From Kangiella sp. HD9-110m-PIT-SAG07 (GTDB taxonomy: Bacteria > Pseudomonadota > Gammaproteobacteria > Enterobacterales > Kangiellaceae): DNA of 64,000 bases. A model generated the notes under the pieces. It made no database searches, was not told where the DNA came from, and saw nothing but the letters and a program-made list of their open reading frames with translations. The stretch covers positions 1-64,000 of the forward strand of contig QQTG01000009.1 of assembly GCA_003370465.1 (NCBI GenBank). Direction: 5' to 3'. Shown piece by piece: positions 18,778 through 28,076 of this stretch (the stretch's first letter is position 1; each line of letters starts with the position of its first letter). The position numbers and the translations under genes were made by a program.

Positions 18778-19986
18778 ATGTTAGAAAAAAGGTTTAAATG
18801 GTTAAAAGCTTTCACTAAGTTTGTATTTAGTGAGTTTGCTAAGAAAAGCAGCAGTTCTATGGCTGCCGAACTCACGCTAAATACTATGTTGGCGTTGGTG
18901 CCCCTGATGACTGTGGCTGTAAGCCTGATGGCAATTTTTCCAGCATTTGATAAATTAAATGTGGAAGTTCAAGAGCTGATATTTAAGAACTTTTTGCCTG
19001 ACACAGGACTTGCTGTGCAAGAGCACCTCAATGATTACGTTGCCAAGTCGAAAAATCTTTCAGCGGTGGGCTTTGCTTTCTTGTTCTTAACATCCATGAT
19101 GTTAATGCGAGCGATTGATCGCGCCATCAACACTGTTTGGGAGACTAAGAATCGCCGTAGAGGAATCCAAAAATGGATTTCTTATTGGGCCATGTTAACT
19201 ATGGCGCCAATCTTGATCGCTACCAGTTTAGCCGCATCGTCCTATTTTGCCGCTTTGCCTTTAGTATCGAGTATCAGCGGCATGCTAACTTTCGGTTTGC
19301 CCTTTGTGTTGATTGTCCTAGCATTTACTGCACTCTACATGGTCGCGCCGTTTAGCCACGTTAAGTTTAGAAAAGCGGTTATTGCCGCGACGATTACAGC
19401 TTTGTTCTTTGAGCTAGCGAAATATGGGTTTGCGTTATTCGTGACTAAGTTTTCGACCTATGAAGTTATTTATGGCGCGATTACTGCGATACCGCTGTTC
19501 TTCCTTTGGGTCTTTTTGTCCTGGTTAATCTTGTTATTAGGGGCGGTCATTTGTTTTGCTCTTCACCGTTTTGAGATGAAACGTGAAAAAACCGAGCATG
19601 ACTTCATTTCTATACTAAAAATTTTGCAGTCTTTCGCCCGTGCGCAATCCAACGAAAGTTCTCTGACGATTGACCAGTTAAGAAGCAAGTTCTCGTACCT
19701 ACACGGTCAAACGTTAAGGTATCTTGTCCAGCAATTAATGAGCTTGAACTACCTTGCTAAACTAGAAAATAGTCAGTACTGCTTGAAGTTGAATGCAAAG
19801 GAACTGACGATAGGGCGTGTTTATAGAGATGGTCCTTGGCGTTTGCCCAATAATGAGCAAGCGTTGGAGGTTGATAAAACTGCTTTTTTCTCACAGTACG
19901 TGGAAGAAGCTAACACGACAATCGATGAGATTTTAGCTATCTCCATTATTGATGGAGGTAGTCACCTCAAACACAGAGATCAATGA
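18778..19986 (+). CDS. yihY: YihY/BrkB family inner-membrane protein
   Basis: 402 residues from ATG 18778; TTG 18775 is directly before it. The N-terminal two thirds have about six membrane helices with the family pattern SMAAELTLNTMLALVPLMTV, RAIDRAINTVWE and the PLFFLWVFLSWLILLLGA segment. The C-terminal part after about residue 270 is a soluble winged-helix-like extension. The family was once called ribonuclease BN; a transport role is more likely but unproved. The last 54 bases overlap, on the opposite strand, the 3' end of the next gene. Confidence 0.85.
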   Translation: MLEKRFKWLKAFTKFVFSEFAKKSSSSMAAELTLNTMLALVPLMTVAVSLMAIFPAFDKLNVEVQELIFKNFLPDTGLAVQEHLNDYVAKSKNLSAVGFAFLFLTSMMLMRAIDRAINTVWETKNRRRGIQKWISYWAMLTMAPILIATSLAASSYFAALPLVSSISGMLTFGLPFVLIVLAFTALYMVAPFSHVKFRKAVIAATITALFFELAKYGFALFVTKFSTYEVIYGAITAIPLFFLWVFLSWLILLLGAVICFALHRFEMKREKTEHDFISILKILQSFARAQSNESSLTIDQLRSKFSYLHGQTLRYLVQQLMSLNYLAKLENSQYCLKLNAKELTIGRVYRDGPWRLPNNEQALEVDKTAFFSQYVEEANTTIDEILAISIIDGGSHLKHRDQ

Positions 19987-21531
19987 GTTTGATTCTTTTG
20001 AAGAAATAATATGATGCTCCACGGGCTTGCCATCAAGTTCAAGGCGAATGGTTCTACGGTTGCCAATTAAGTGTTTAGGGGCAATCAGTAGCGTTTCGTG
20101 ATTATCAAACGGTGTCACTAATACCACGTTGTGTTTAAGGACTTCACCGTGGTTATTCTTGGTTAAGTAGTGGGCGGGTTTTTTTTCACCATGAAAATAT
20201 TCAACTCCTACGGTGGCACCAGTATTTTTATTGCCGTTCAACCATCGGACAATACCTAGCTGCCAAGTTCTTTGCGGTTGGTTATTAATATGGCGCTTCA
20301 GAAATACCACGTTACCAACACTAAGTTGTGTAATGTCTTCTTTCGGCTGTCGGACACAAATGCCACCGTTGCTGTAGTTTACGGCTTGCCACTGAATAAG
20401 TTGCTGATACTGCTTGCCTAGCAAGTTTGTTATGCATGATTCTAGCTCTTCGCCTGTGTTGCTCGGAGGAGTATCTGACTGGAGTACTTTTACAATATTG
20501 GATAGCCCCCAAACAACATTGACGTTACTTATAACAGGGTAACGTGCATCCTTACGCTTAATGTGATGATCACAGTAAGCATAAATCTGCTGTAATAAAT
20601 TGTGACCAGTACTTGGCTCGATGACGGGGTAGAAACCAGGGTTTGGTAGTGCCTGTTTACTAGCAAAGTGTTTCAATTGCTTATCCAGTCTTTCCAATAA
20701 AGCTGACGTGATCAGTAAGCGATAGAACGGATGTTCTTCATATTCGTTATCGCTAGCCGCGTATTCGGGGCGTTTGCCACTGGTAAGGTCAATAACAAAG
20801 CATTCACTTTTAGCAAATTTCTTTAAGTCTTTTGAAAGCGTCGTAATCTGAGCCCAGTGGCTAAAGTATTTGAACAGGTGCCAATGCTGATTACCTTCGA
20901 CATGATAGGGGTTAATCACTGACATCAAACAGTTACGCTTGTAGGTGTTTTCTACGGTATCTAAGGCTAATAAGCAATCGGTTGGTTTTTTGACTTTTAT
21001 TGTATGTACCTTTCGCATTTCAGCAAAGTGGAAGAGCTTATGTAGCTCGTGCCAGATATAACTCGGAACCGGAGAGTATTGTTGGTAGTGTTCGATTAGG
21101 TGTAAGCCAAGATAATGTTGGGCCTGATTTATAGCGCTAGCCATACGGTTTTGCTTTTTTAGAGCGACTTTTTGTTCTGCAAGTTCATGAACAATGCGCT
21201 TATAACCATAAGCCATTTCAGCAGTGATACTGCTGAATAGTTTCGCTTGGCTTTCTGTGGCAATGACCAAACGTTGATCATTATGCTGCCTGAAGTGGCG
21301 GCTCATTTGGAGGTAGCCTTGTTCTAAAGTTGCTAGGTTTTCCTCGCGCTGACTGAGCTTTTGCTCGGTTCGATTTAAAGTCCTGACTGCCTGTAACAGT
21401 TGGTCTAGAGATTGGTTGATATCCGTAAAAGATAAGTCTGATAACCAACGCTTAACGGAGCTTGGCTTATAATCCATCATAAACTCTTGGCCATGCTGCG
21501 TTGAGGGGTATGTTAACTGTATCGAATCCAT
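19933..21531 (-). CDS. Protein with helical N-terminus and degenerate PilZ-like C-terminal domain
   Basis: 532 residues, no signal peptide or membrane helix. Residues about 30-165 are helical and rich in charged residues with coiled-coil character. Near residue 385 the sequence NYSNGG fits the N-x-S-x-x-G part of the PilZ motif, followed by VGNVVFLKRH, LGIVRWL and VGVEYF strands typical of a PilZ barrel; the upstream R-x-x-x-R is absent (QLIQWQ). It may therefore bind no cyclic di-GMP. AAGGA six bases upstream supports ATG 21531. It lies between yihY and a thioredoxin gene. Function unknown; the PilZ call is inference from strands and motif. Confidence 0.6.
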   Translation of the reverse strand: MDSIQLTYPSTQHGQEFMMDYKPSSVKRWLSDLSFTDINQSLDQLLQAVRTLNRTEQKLSQREENLATLEQGYLQMSRHFRQHNDQRLVIATESQAKLFSSITAEMAYGYKRIVHELAEQKVALKKQNRMASAINQAQHYLGLHLIEHYQQYSPVPSYIWHELHKLFHFAEMRKVHTIKVKKPTDCLLALDTVENTYKRNCLMSVINPYHVEGNQHWHLFKYFSHWAQITTLSKDLKKFAKSECFVIDLTSGKRPEYAASDNEYEEHPFYRLLITSALLERLDKQLKHFASKQALPNPGFYPVIEPSTGHNLLQQIYAYCDHHIKRKDARYPVISNVNVVWGLSNIVKVLQSDTPPSNTGEELESCITNLLGKQYQQLIQWQAVNYSNGGICVRQPKEDITQLSVGNVVFLKRHINNQPQRTWQLGIVRWLNGNKNTGATVGVEYFHGEKKPAHYLTKNNHGEVLKHNVVLVTPFDNHETLLIAPKHLIGNRRTIRLELDGKPVEHHIISSKESNSLISVFEVTTSINNGDS

Positions 21532-21675
21532 CAGATATCCTTTACCAAATAAATCTGCTGTAAACTACTTTCGGCTTACAAAGCTTTGTCTGTATAATAA
21601 TGCCGAAAATATGTGACATAGTCCACTTTTTTGTGGCTGTATCTGATTTAAGTGATTGATTTAAGTTGATATCTC

Positions 21676-22143
21676 ATGAAAAAAATTATTGCCGTTTTTT
21701 TGGCTGCTTCGCTTGTTTTGTTAACCGCTTGTTCTAATCAAAATAGCTTTCACTTTCTCTCTGGTGAAGAGAAGACTGTTGAAGACTATAGAGGGCAATG
21801 GCTGGTGATTAATTTTTGGGCTGAATGGTGTCCGCCATGCTTAGAAGAGATTCCGGAGTTGGGCCGATTGGTGGAAGAAAACCCTGACATAGCAGTTGTA
21901 GGCGTTAGTTATGACAAGTTGACTAATGCTGAGTTAGCAGGACTGGTTGAGAAGTTAGACATTAAGTACCCCATTGTGGCGACAGAACCAATGCCATATT
22001 TGCCAGTAGCAAAGCCGCAAAGCTTACCTGGAACCTATTTAATCAGTCCGAGTGGGCAGACGATGGGGCCCATTCTTGGGAAAATAGACCGCTCAAAAAT
22101 ACTCGAAATCATTAAAAAGGTTGAAGGGCAGCAGAAAGATTAA
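21676..22143 (+). CDS. TlpA/ResA-like thioredoxin lipoprotein
   Basis: 155 residues. The signal peptide ends with a lipobox LLTAC (Cys19), so it is a periplasm-facing lipoprotein. The thioredoxin motif is WCPPC (Cys52 and Cys55) after INFWAE, and the cis-proline loop is LPGTYLI. It probably reduces or oxidises cysteine pairs of envelope proteins or cytochrome c maturation factors; the partner is not evident. A TATAAT lies at 21593-21598 upstream. Its TAA overlaps the bepA stop on the other strand by four bases. Confidence 0.85.
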   Translation: MKKIIAVFLAASLVLLTACSNQNSFHFLSGEEKTVEDYRGQWLVINFWAEWCPPCLEEIPELGRLVEENPDIAVVGVSYDKLTNAELAGLVEKLDIKYPIVATEPMPYLPVAKPQSLPGTYLISPSGQTMGPILGKIDRSKILEIIKKVEGQQKD

Positions 22144-23618
22144 CGTTGAGACTGCTCGCTTATTTCGGCGCGTATCTGCTGTCTAACGTCTTCTAGACGC
22201 GCCTGAATTCTAGTTTGTGCGTAAGGATCTTTTGATGTGGCGTGTAGCGCTAGTTCGAAATGTTTTTTGGCCGTTCGTAAGTCACCCAATAACAACAAGT
22301 ATTGCCCAGTAGTTTCATACATCTCAGGAGTATGACCAGAGTCAGCCTGAGCTTTAGCCAGTAATTTTAAATAGGTCGGGTTATTTTGGTTAACGTCCGA
22401 ATATCTCAGTAACAGGCTTTCGGCCTTGTTAGCTTGATCGGCTTTTAAATAGATTTCTGAAGTGGCTAAGATTAACTTGGTTGAATCTGGGGTCTTAGAT
22501 AGCTGTTCTTCCAATAACGGCAGCATTTTCTTACCAGAGCCAGATGCTAAATGTGCTTCTGACAAACTAAATAATAACAGCTGATTACCTGAATATTCTT
22601 CGTAAAGTTGACTGAGAATATGTGTAGCTTGTTCGCTGTTGCCACTATTCTTTAGTAACTCAGCAAACAGATAGCGTTCTTCTGGTGACTTTAGTTCATC
22701 CTGCTGATATTTTTTCTCAAGCTCTCGAATTGCTGCTCTATCATGAAGCAAGTTTTTACTGCGGATTCTAGACTTTACCAAAGTATAATCTAAAGAGTCT
22801 TCATGCGTTACTTTAGGGTATAGCTCTGCTCGCTCTCTTGCTGCGGCAATACGGTTGCGTGATAGAGGGTGTGTTAGTAGAATTTCGGGCGGTTTTAAGG
22901 TGTAGCGACTCGACTGTTGTAGCGTTTCAAAAAAATCGGAAGCCGCTCGAACATCGAAGCCTGCGGCTGACAGCATGGTAATACCAATGCGATCGGCTTC
23001 TTTCTCATTGGATCGAGTATGGTTAATAATACTTTGTTGACCAGCGGCCTGAGTCGCGGCAACGCCTGCTATGCCAGCCTCTGGATCTTGGGTTGCAGCG
23101 AGAACTGAGGCAATGATGCCAAGAATGCTGGGTAGTGATAGTTCGCTTTGCTTTTCTAGACGACGAGCGAGGTGGCGCTGAGTCACGTGTGCAACCTCGT
23201 GACCAACAACGGAGGCTAATTCGCTTTCGCTTCCTGATGAAGTGATCAGCCCTGAATGTAGGCCTATGTAGCCACCAGGTAAGGCGAAGGCATTAATCGA
23301 ATTTTCTTGGATTACAAAAAAACGAAACTGACGACCCAGTGCGTCCGGGTTGGCTGCGACTAGTCGGTAACCCAAGTGCTGAATATAGTCATTCACAATA
23401 GGATCTTTCATCAAGAACTCACTACGACGAATTCGACGCATGATATCGTCGCCGATTTGTTGTTCTTTAGCGATAGATAGAGTCGAGCCTGCAGTTTCGC
23501 CAATTTTAGGTAAGTCGGGGGTGTTAGCTGAAGCCGAGTAGGTTGCAAAACCTAGGCTAGTAGCGAGCAGGCTGCTAATGATGGTTGTTAATACTGGCTT
23601 CATGCTGCTTTTGCCCAT
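22140..23618 (-). CDS. bepA: Periplasmic M48 metalloprotease/chaperone BepA
   Basis: 492 residues with signal peptide (cleavage near SASA). The zinc motif is HEVAH (residues 140-144) with the third ligand in the NEKEADRIG segment. The second half holds tetratricopeptide-like repeats, the BepA layout. BepA helps LptD and BAM-dependent assembly and degrades stalled outer-membrane proteins. It is divergent from perM, as in enteric bacteria. The start could also be the Met six codons on (MKPVLTT), since neither has a strong ribosome site. Confidence 0.92.
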   Translation of the reverse strand: MGKSSMKPVLTTIISSLLATSLGFATYSASANTPDLPKIGETAGSTLSIAKEQQIGDDIMRRIRRSEFLMKDPIVNDYIQHLGYRLVAANPDALGRQFRFFVIQENSINAFALPGGYIGLHSGLITSSGSESELASVVGHEVAHVTQRHLARRLEKQSELSLPSILGIIASVLAATQDPEAGIAGVAATQAAGQQSIINHTRSNEKEADRIGITMLSAAGFDVRAASDFFETLQQSSRYTLKPPEILLTHPLSRNRIAAARERAELYPKVTHEDSLDYTLVKSRIRSKNLLHDRAAIRELEKKYQQDELKSPEERYLFAELLKNSGNSEQATHILSQLYEEYSGNQLLLFSLSEAHLASGSGKKMLPLLEEQLSKTPDSTKLILATSEIYLKADQANKAESLLLRYSDVNQNNPTYLKLLAKAQADSGHTPEMYETTGQYLLLLGDLRTAKKHFELALHATSKDPYAQTRIQARLEDVRQQIRAEISEQSQR

Positions 23619-23767
23619 TCAGATGAAATAAATGTTAAGTTACTGTATATGATGGGGCTTGTGTGGTAAAAGTTCAATCAGAACTCAGTTTTACCTAAAC
23701 AAGCTTTTGGCTCGCTTAAAAAGCACCATTGGTTTGGTATTTTCAATAACGTATTCGTGAGTAGCTC

Positions 23768-24874
23768 ATGACATCAATCTTTACTCGCTGGTTTAGGCGT
23801 AATTTCTCCAGCCCTGCGACTATTGTACTGACAATGCTGATTATTGTTGGTTTTTTCATAATTTTGACGGTAGGTGATATTTTGGCACCTATCTTGTGGG
23901 CCTTAGTGATTGCCTATCTTTTGGAGTGGGGAGTGACGGCGCTACAAAATAAAGGGGTAGGGCGATTAACCTCGGTGTTAATTGTTTTTGCCGCTTTTAT
24001 CGGCATTTCTATCGTCATATTTCTAGGGCTTATACCACTTATTTGGAAACAGGGTTCTCGTTTACTCGCAGAACTTCCAACTATTATGCTTAAGCTTAAA
24101 GAGCAAGTTCTGGAGCTACCCACCAAATATCCAAACTTTGTGTCGACGGAACAGGTCGATGGGTTTATTACTAGCCTTAACTCAGAACTGGGGAGTCTAG
24201 GTGAAGCTTTACTGAGCGCATCATTTAGTTCGTTGATAAGTATTGCCAGTCTGTTGGTTTATATTATTCTTGTGCCGTTATTGGTGTTCTTTTTTTTAAA
24301 AGATCGTCAGAAGATCTTCGGCTGGTGTAGTCAGTGGCTACCGCAAGAGCGTCACTTAGCAGAAAGCGTGTGGACTGAAGTTAACCGCCAAATTGGTAAT
24401 TATATTCGCGGTAAAGTGGTGGAAATAATTATCGTAGGCATTGTTTCTTACATCACCTTTGCCATTATGGGGCTTAACTATGCCTTACTTTTAGCGGTTA
24501 GTGTCGGTCTGTCGGTATTGATTCCTTATGTCGGTGCAGCCTTAGTCACAATCCCTGTAGCATTAATTGCATTTTTCCAATGGGGGCTAACGCAGGACTT
24601 TTACATCCTGATGGTGGCTTATTTCATCATACAAATCTTAGACGGCAATGTATTGGTTCCTTTAATTTTTTCTGAAGCTGTGAACTTGCATCCTGTTGCC
24701 ATTATTGGTGCCATATTACTCTTTGGAGGTTTGTGGGGGTTCTGGGGGGTCTTTTTCGCCATTCCGCTGGCGGTGCTGGTGAATGCTACATTAGATGCGG
24801 TTAAAGAGCATAAGAAGCGGGGAGCCGAGGAAGAAGAAACGCCGAGTTTAGAGCATCAACCTGAAGCGGAATAA
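23768..24874 (+). CDS. perM: PerM / AI-2E family transporter
   Basis: 368 residues with about eight membrane helices. The LVPLLVFFFLKDRQ segment and the GRLLGNYIRGK-like NRQIGNYIRGKVVE stretch are family signatures, and the last helix group reads LFGGLWGFWGVFFAIPLAVLVNA. The C-terminal tail is cytosolic and acidic. The substrate is not known for PerM. It is divergent from bepA. Confidence 0.87.
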   Translation: MTSIFTRWFRRNFSSPATIVLTMLIIVGFFIILTVGDILAPILWALVIAYLLEWGVTALQNKGVGRLTSVLIVFAAFIGISIVIFLGLIPLIWKQGSRLLAELPTIMLKLKEQVLELPTKYPNFVSTEQVDGFITSLNSELGSLGEALLSASFSSLISIASLLVYIILVPLLVFFFLKDRQKIFGWCSQWLPQERHLAESVWTEVNRQIGNYIRGKVVEIIIVGIVSYITFAIMGLNYALLLAVSVGLSVLIPYVGAALVTIPVALIAFFQWGLTQDFYILMVAYFIIQILDGNVLVPLIFSEAVNLHPVAIIGAILLFGGLWGFWGVFFAIPLAVLVNATLDAVKEHKKRGAEEEETPSLEHQPEAE

Positions 24875-24909
24875 AGCTACTATCGTTCAAGACATTCTTA
24901 AAAGCTAAT

Positions 24910-24937
24910 AAAAAAGGCTCCAGAAGGAGCCTTTTTT
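24910..24937. terminator. Bidirectional intrinsic terminator between perM and phoH
   Basis: Perfect 12-bp stem AAAAAAGGCTCC / GGAGCCTTTTTT with loop AGAA. It serves the convergent genes perM (+) and phoH (-). Confidence 0.93.
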
Positions 24938-24993
24938 ATATCTAAAGTTTAACTATTGTTCTCTTTAGAGTGATTTTTTTAAAGAGAGTCCGT

Positions 24994-26418
24994 TTAGAGT
25001 AGCTCCGATGCATAATCCGCTAAACGAGAACGTTCGCCGCGCTTCAGAGTAATATGTCCAGAATGTTTCCAGTTTTTAAATCTGTCGACGACGAAGGTTA
25101 TGCCTGAGGTTGTTTCGGTAAGGTAAGGCGTATCGATTTGCGCCACGTTGCCCATACAGACGACTTTAGTTCCGGGTCCAGCTCGGGTGATTAAAGTCTT
25201 CATCTGTTTCGAAGTAAGGTTTTGTGCCTCATCAATAATGATGAATTTATTGAGGAAGGTACGCCCTCGCATAAAGTTCAGAGAGCGAACTTTGATCCAT
25301 TTGCGTAACAAATCATGAGTCGCTGCCACCCCCCACTCATCGTTATCAGTAGGTGAGAGCACTTCAAGATTGTCCATTAAAGCCCCCATCCAAGGTGTCA
25401 TCTTTTCCTCTTCTGTGCCGGGTAAGAAGCCGATATCTTCACCGACAGATACCGTTACGCGGGTGACGATAATTTCTTTGTAGCGCTTCATTTCAATGGC
25501 TTGCTCCAGCGCAGCGGCTAAGGCAAGTAGAGTTTTACCGGTACCAGCGGGACCTTGTAACGTTACGAAATCAATTTCAGGATCCATCAGTTGATTCAGT
25601 GCAAAACTTTGTTCTCGGTTTCGTGCAGTAATCCCCCAAATATTGTGACTCTCGTTACGATAATCGACTAAAAGCTCAATTAAAGCCGTCGGGTTATCAC
25701 TGTCAGCATCCTCTACCTCTCTGACTATAGCTTCGAAGTTATCGTCAGGTTGATACAAGCATTGGTTAATAAACCACTCTTTGACCAGAGGGCCTTTAAT
25801 TTTGTAAAAAGTGTGGCCTTCTTCTTGCCACGAATCTATGTCACGGCTGTGAGTTTCCCAGAAGTCTTTGGGTAACTCGTAAAAGCCTGTGTGAAGCTGT
25901 TCGACATCATCCAACACTTTATCGTTGTAATAGTCTTCAGAATGTACGCCAACAATATTCGCCTTAATTCTAAGGTTAATGTCCTTAGATACAATGGTGA
26001 CGGTTTTATCATCATTCTTGGCTTGTAACGCGAGGGCGACATTGAGAATAGTATTATCAGCTTTGCTGCTGGGGAGTGAGTCGGGTAAGCGATCGATGTG
26101 ATCTTTGGTTTGGAAGTAAATTTTGCCGTGTTTGCTTGGGTCTTGTATTTGTGGCAGCAATCCGATGGGGATACCTTCTTTCATGGGATCTTTGTCGTCT
26201 TCGGCGATAGAGAGAAGTTCATCAAGGTATCTGCTAACTTGCCGTACATTTCGAGCCACCTCCGAGAGCCCTTTTTTGCCAGCGTCTAACTCTTCGAGAA
26301 CTACCATGGGGATAAAAATATCGTGTTCTTCAAAGCGGAAGAGGGCAGTTGGATCGTGCATCAGCACGTTGGTATCTAAAACAAAAAGACGGTTACCATC
26401 AATTTTAGGTTTTACCAT
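24994..26418 (-). CDS. PIN-PhoH family ATPase (PhoH2 type)
   Basis: 474 residues. The N-terminal PIN nuclease domain (about 1-150) begins FVLDTNVLMHDP with conserved acidic residues and EELD. The C-terminal PhoH ATPase has the P-loop GPAGTGKT near residue 290 and the Walker B IIDEAQN. Such fusions are proposed RNA helicase-nucleases, and in other bacteria are linked to RNA decay. AAGGAG precedes ATG 26418. It is followed by a bidirectional terminator. Confidence 0.9.
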   Translation of the reverse strand: MVKPKIDGNRLFVLDTNVLMHDPTALFRFEEHDIFIPMVVLEELDAGKKGLSEVARNVRQVSRYLDELLSIAEDDKDPMKEGIPIGLLPQIQDPSKHGKIYFQTKDHIDRLPDSLPSSKADNTILNVALALQAKNDDKTVTIVSKDINLRIKANIVGVHSEDYYNDKVLDDVEQLHTGFYELPKDFWETHSRDIDSWQEEGHTFYKIKGPLVKEWFINQCLYQPDDNFEAIVREVEDADSDNPTALIELLVDYRNESHNIWGITARNREQSFALNQLMDPEIDFVTLQGPAGTGKTLLALAAALEQAIEMKRYKEIIVTRVTVSVGEDIGFLPGTEEEKMTPWMGALMDNLEVLSPTDNDEWGVAATHDLLRKWIKVRSLNFMRGRTFLNKFIIIDEAQNLTSKQMKTLITRAGPGTKVVCMGNVAQIDTPYLTETTSGITFVVDRFKNWKHSGHITLKRGERSRLADYASELL

Positions 26419-26471
26419 TTGGGCTCCTTCTGTAGGCTCCTTTGGAAAAGGCTGAAATTACAACGATTTTA

Positions 26472-26939
26472 TTACAGCGACTTTACTGTTTCTAAAACTT
26501 CACTCACATGATCTTTGACTTTAACTTTGCGCCACTCCTGATGTAACTTACCATCTTTGTCGATTAGGAAGGTGCTACGCTCAATTCCCATATACTCTTT
26601 ACCATATAGCTTTTTTAGCTTAATAACATCGTAGGCATTGCACATTACTTCTTCTTTGTCGCTAAGTAGGTCAAACGGAAACTCATGTTTTGTCTTGAAA
26701 TTTTCATGGACACGCACACTGTCTCGCGAAACACCTAGGATCTCAGTGTTATGCTCTTGAAACTCTTGATATAAGTCGCGAAAGTTTTGGCCCTCTGTTG
26801 TGCAGCCGGGTGTGTTGTCTTTTGGGTAAAAATAAATAACGAGATTTTTATCTTTGAAGTCTTTTAGAGAGAGGTTTTGATCCCCTGTTGCGGGTAAATC
26901 AAAGTTTGGCGCTTTTTTATTCAGCTGCGGTTGGCTCAA
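26472..26939 (-). CDS. bcp: Thioredoxin-dependent peroxiredoxin Bcp, TTG start
   Basis: 155 residues. The peroxidatic cysteine is Cys46 in NTPGCTTEG. The resolving cysteine found five residues later in E. coli Bcp is absent (CTTEGQNF), so the protein may work by a one-Cys mechanism or use Cys in VMCNAYD. No ATG lies near the N-terminus; the start is TTG 26939, supported by AGGAGG at 26946-26951 with a six-base spacer. It reduces hydroperoxides in the cytosol. It is divergent from dapA. Confidence 0.92.
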   Translation of the reverse strand: MSQPQLNKKAPNFDLPATGDQNLSLKDFKDKNLVIYFYPKDNTPGCTTEGQNFRDLYQEFQEHNTEILGVSRDSVRVHENFKTKHEFPFDLLSDKEEVMCNAYDVIKLKKLYGKEYMGIERSTFLIDKDGKLHQEWRKVKVKDHVSEVLETVKSL

Positions 26940-27194
26940 ATTCAGCCTCCTGTATGCTTTTTATACTATCTGTCTGTTTATTGAACACTTTTGGCATAAT
27001 GTGCATCAATGTAATGATATCTTTGAACTTTAACGCTCTTTTATTGAGTAATTATGAACGTTATCATCTGCTTTAATATCACTTTACGTTAGAATTTTTA
27101 TTGTCGCAAGCTATCGCCTGCGTTTTTTCTATTTTAGGTTGTTTTTACCGCTATTGCTGGCTAACATAGCGACGCGTAATCAGAGGATTTAATG
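26940..27194. other. bcp-dapA divergent intergenic region
   Basis: About 255 bases between two divergent starts. The bcp ribosome site lies at its left edge and AGAGGA of dapA at 27182-27187. I found no convincing sigma-70 pair, RNA gene or repeat here. Confidence 0.5.
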
Positions 27195-28076
27195 ATGTTT
27201 TCAGGCAGTATTGTAGCAATTGTGACACCGATGACTGATGAAGGGCAGCTTGATTTAGCAGCTCTCCGTCAACTAGTTGGCTGGCATATTGAACAAGGTA
27301 CATCGGGTATTGTTGTTATGGGTACGACTGGTGAGTCGGGAACCGTGACAGAAGAAGAGTATTTCTTAGCAATTAAAGCTGTAGTCGAAGAGGCTGCAGG
27401 GAAAATTCAAGTGATTGCTGGAAGTGGTGCTATGAGTACCGATAAGACAATTACATTGACCAACGAAGTTAAAAAGCTTGGCGTCGATGGAGCCTTGGTG
27501 GTAACGCCTTATTACTGTAAGCCCTCACAAAAAGGGCTTTTTGAGCACTTTAAAGCAGTTGCGACATCCTGCGAGCTGCCTATTATTTTATATAATGTGC
27601 CTGGTCGAACGGCTGTCGACTTGTTACCTGAGACTGTGGCCAAACTGGCTAACCTCGATAATATTGTTGCGATAAAAGAAGCAACGGGCGATGTCACTAG
27701 AGTTACGGAACTAAATAGGCTATTCGAAACTCCAATCTCCATATTAAGTGGTGATGACGCTACAGCTTATGACTTTATGAAGCTTGGTGGGCATGGTGTG
27801 ATTTCTGTGACCGCGAATGTGGCGCCTGGCTTAATGAGTAAAATGTGTGAGTTAGCTGATGCTCAAAACTGGCAGCAGGCAGCACTCATCAACGATAAGC
27901 TAATGGGGTTAAACGAACAGCTGTTTTTAGAAGCAAACCCTATCCCCGTGAAGTGGGCGCTTTACCGAATGAATAAAATGGGGCGTGGAATTCGCTTACC
28001 ATTAACTGAGCTAGATCAGTGTTTCCACTCACAAGTTACCCAAGCATTGGAACAGGCAAATGTTGAATTACCTTAA
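27195..28076 (+). CDS. dapA: 4-hydroxy-tetrahydrodipicolinate synthase
   Basis: 293 residues from ATG 27195, seven bases after AGAGGA; the adjacent ATG 27192 would leave only four. It condenses pyruvate and aspartate semialdehyde in lysine and peptidoglycan precursor synthesis. Motifs: GTTGES, the catalytic tyrosine in LYNVPGRT, and the Schiff-base lysine in VAIKEATG. The 3' end overlaps bamC by 17 bases, the same arrangement as in many gammaproteobacteria. Confidence 0.96.
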   Translation: MFSGSIVAIVTPMTDEGQLDLAALRQLVGWHIEQGTSGIVVMGTTGESGTVTEEEYFLAIKAVVEEAAGKIQVIAGSGAMSTDKTITLTNEVKKLGVDGALVVTPYYCKPSQKGLFEHFKAVATSCELPIILYNVPGRTAVDLLPETVAKLANLDNIVAIKEATGDVTRVTELNRLFETPISILSGDDATAYDFMKLGGHGVISVTANVAPGLMSKMCELADAQNWQQAALINDKLMGLNEQLFLEANPIPVKWALYRMNKMGRGIRLPLTELDQCFHSQVTQALEQANVELP

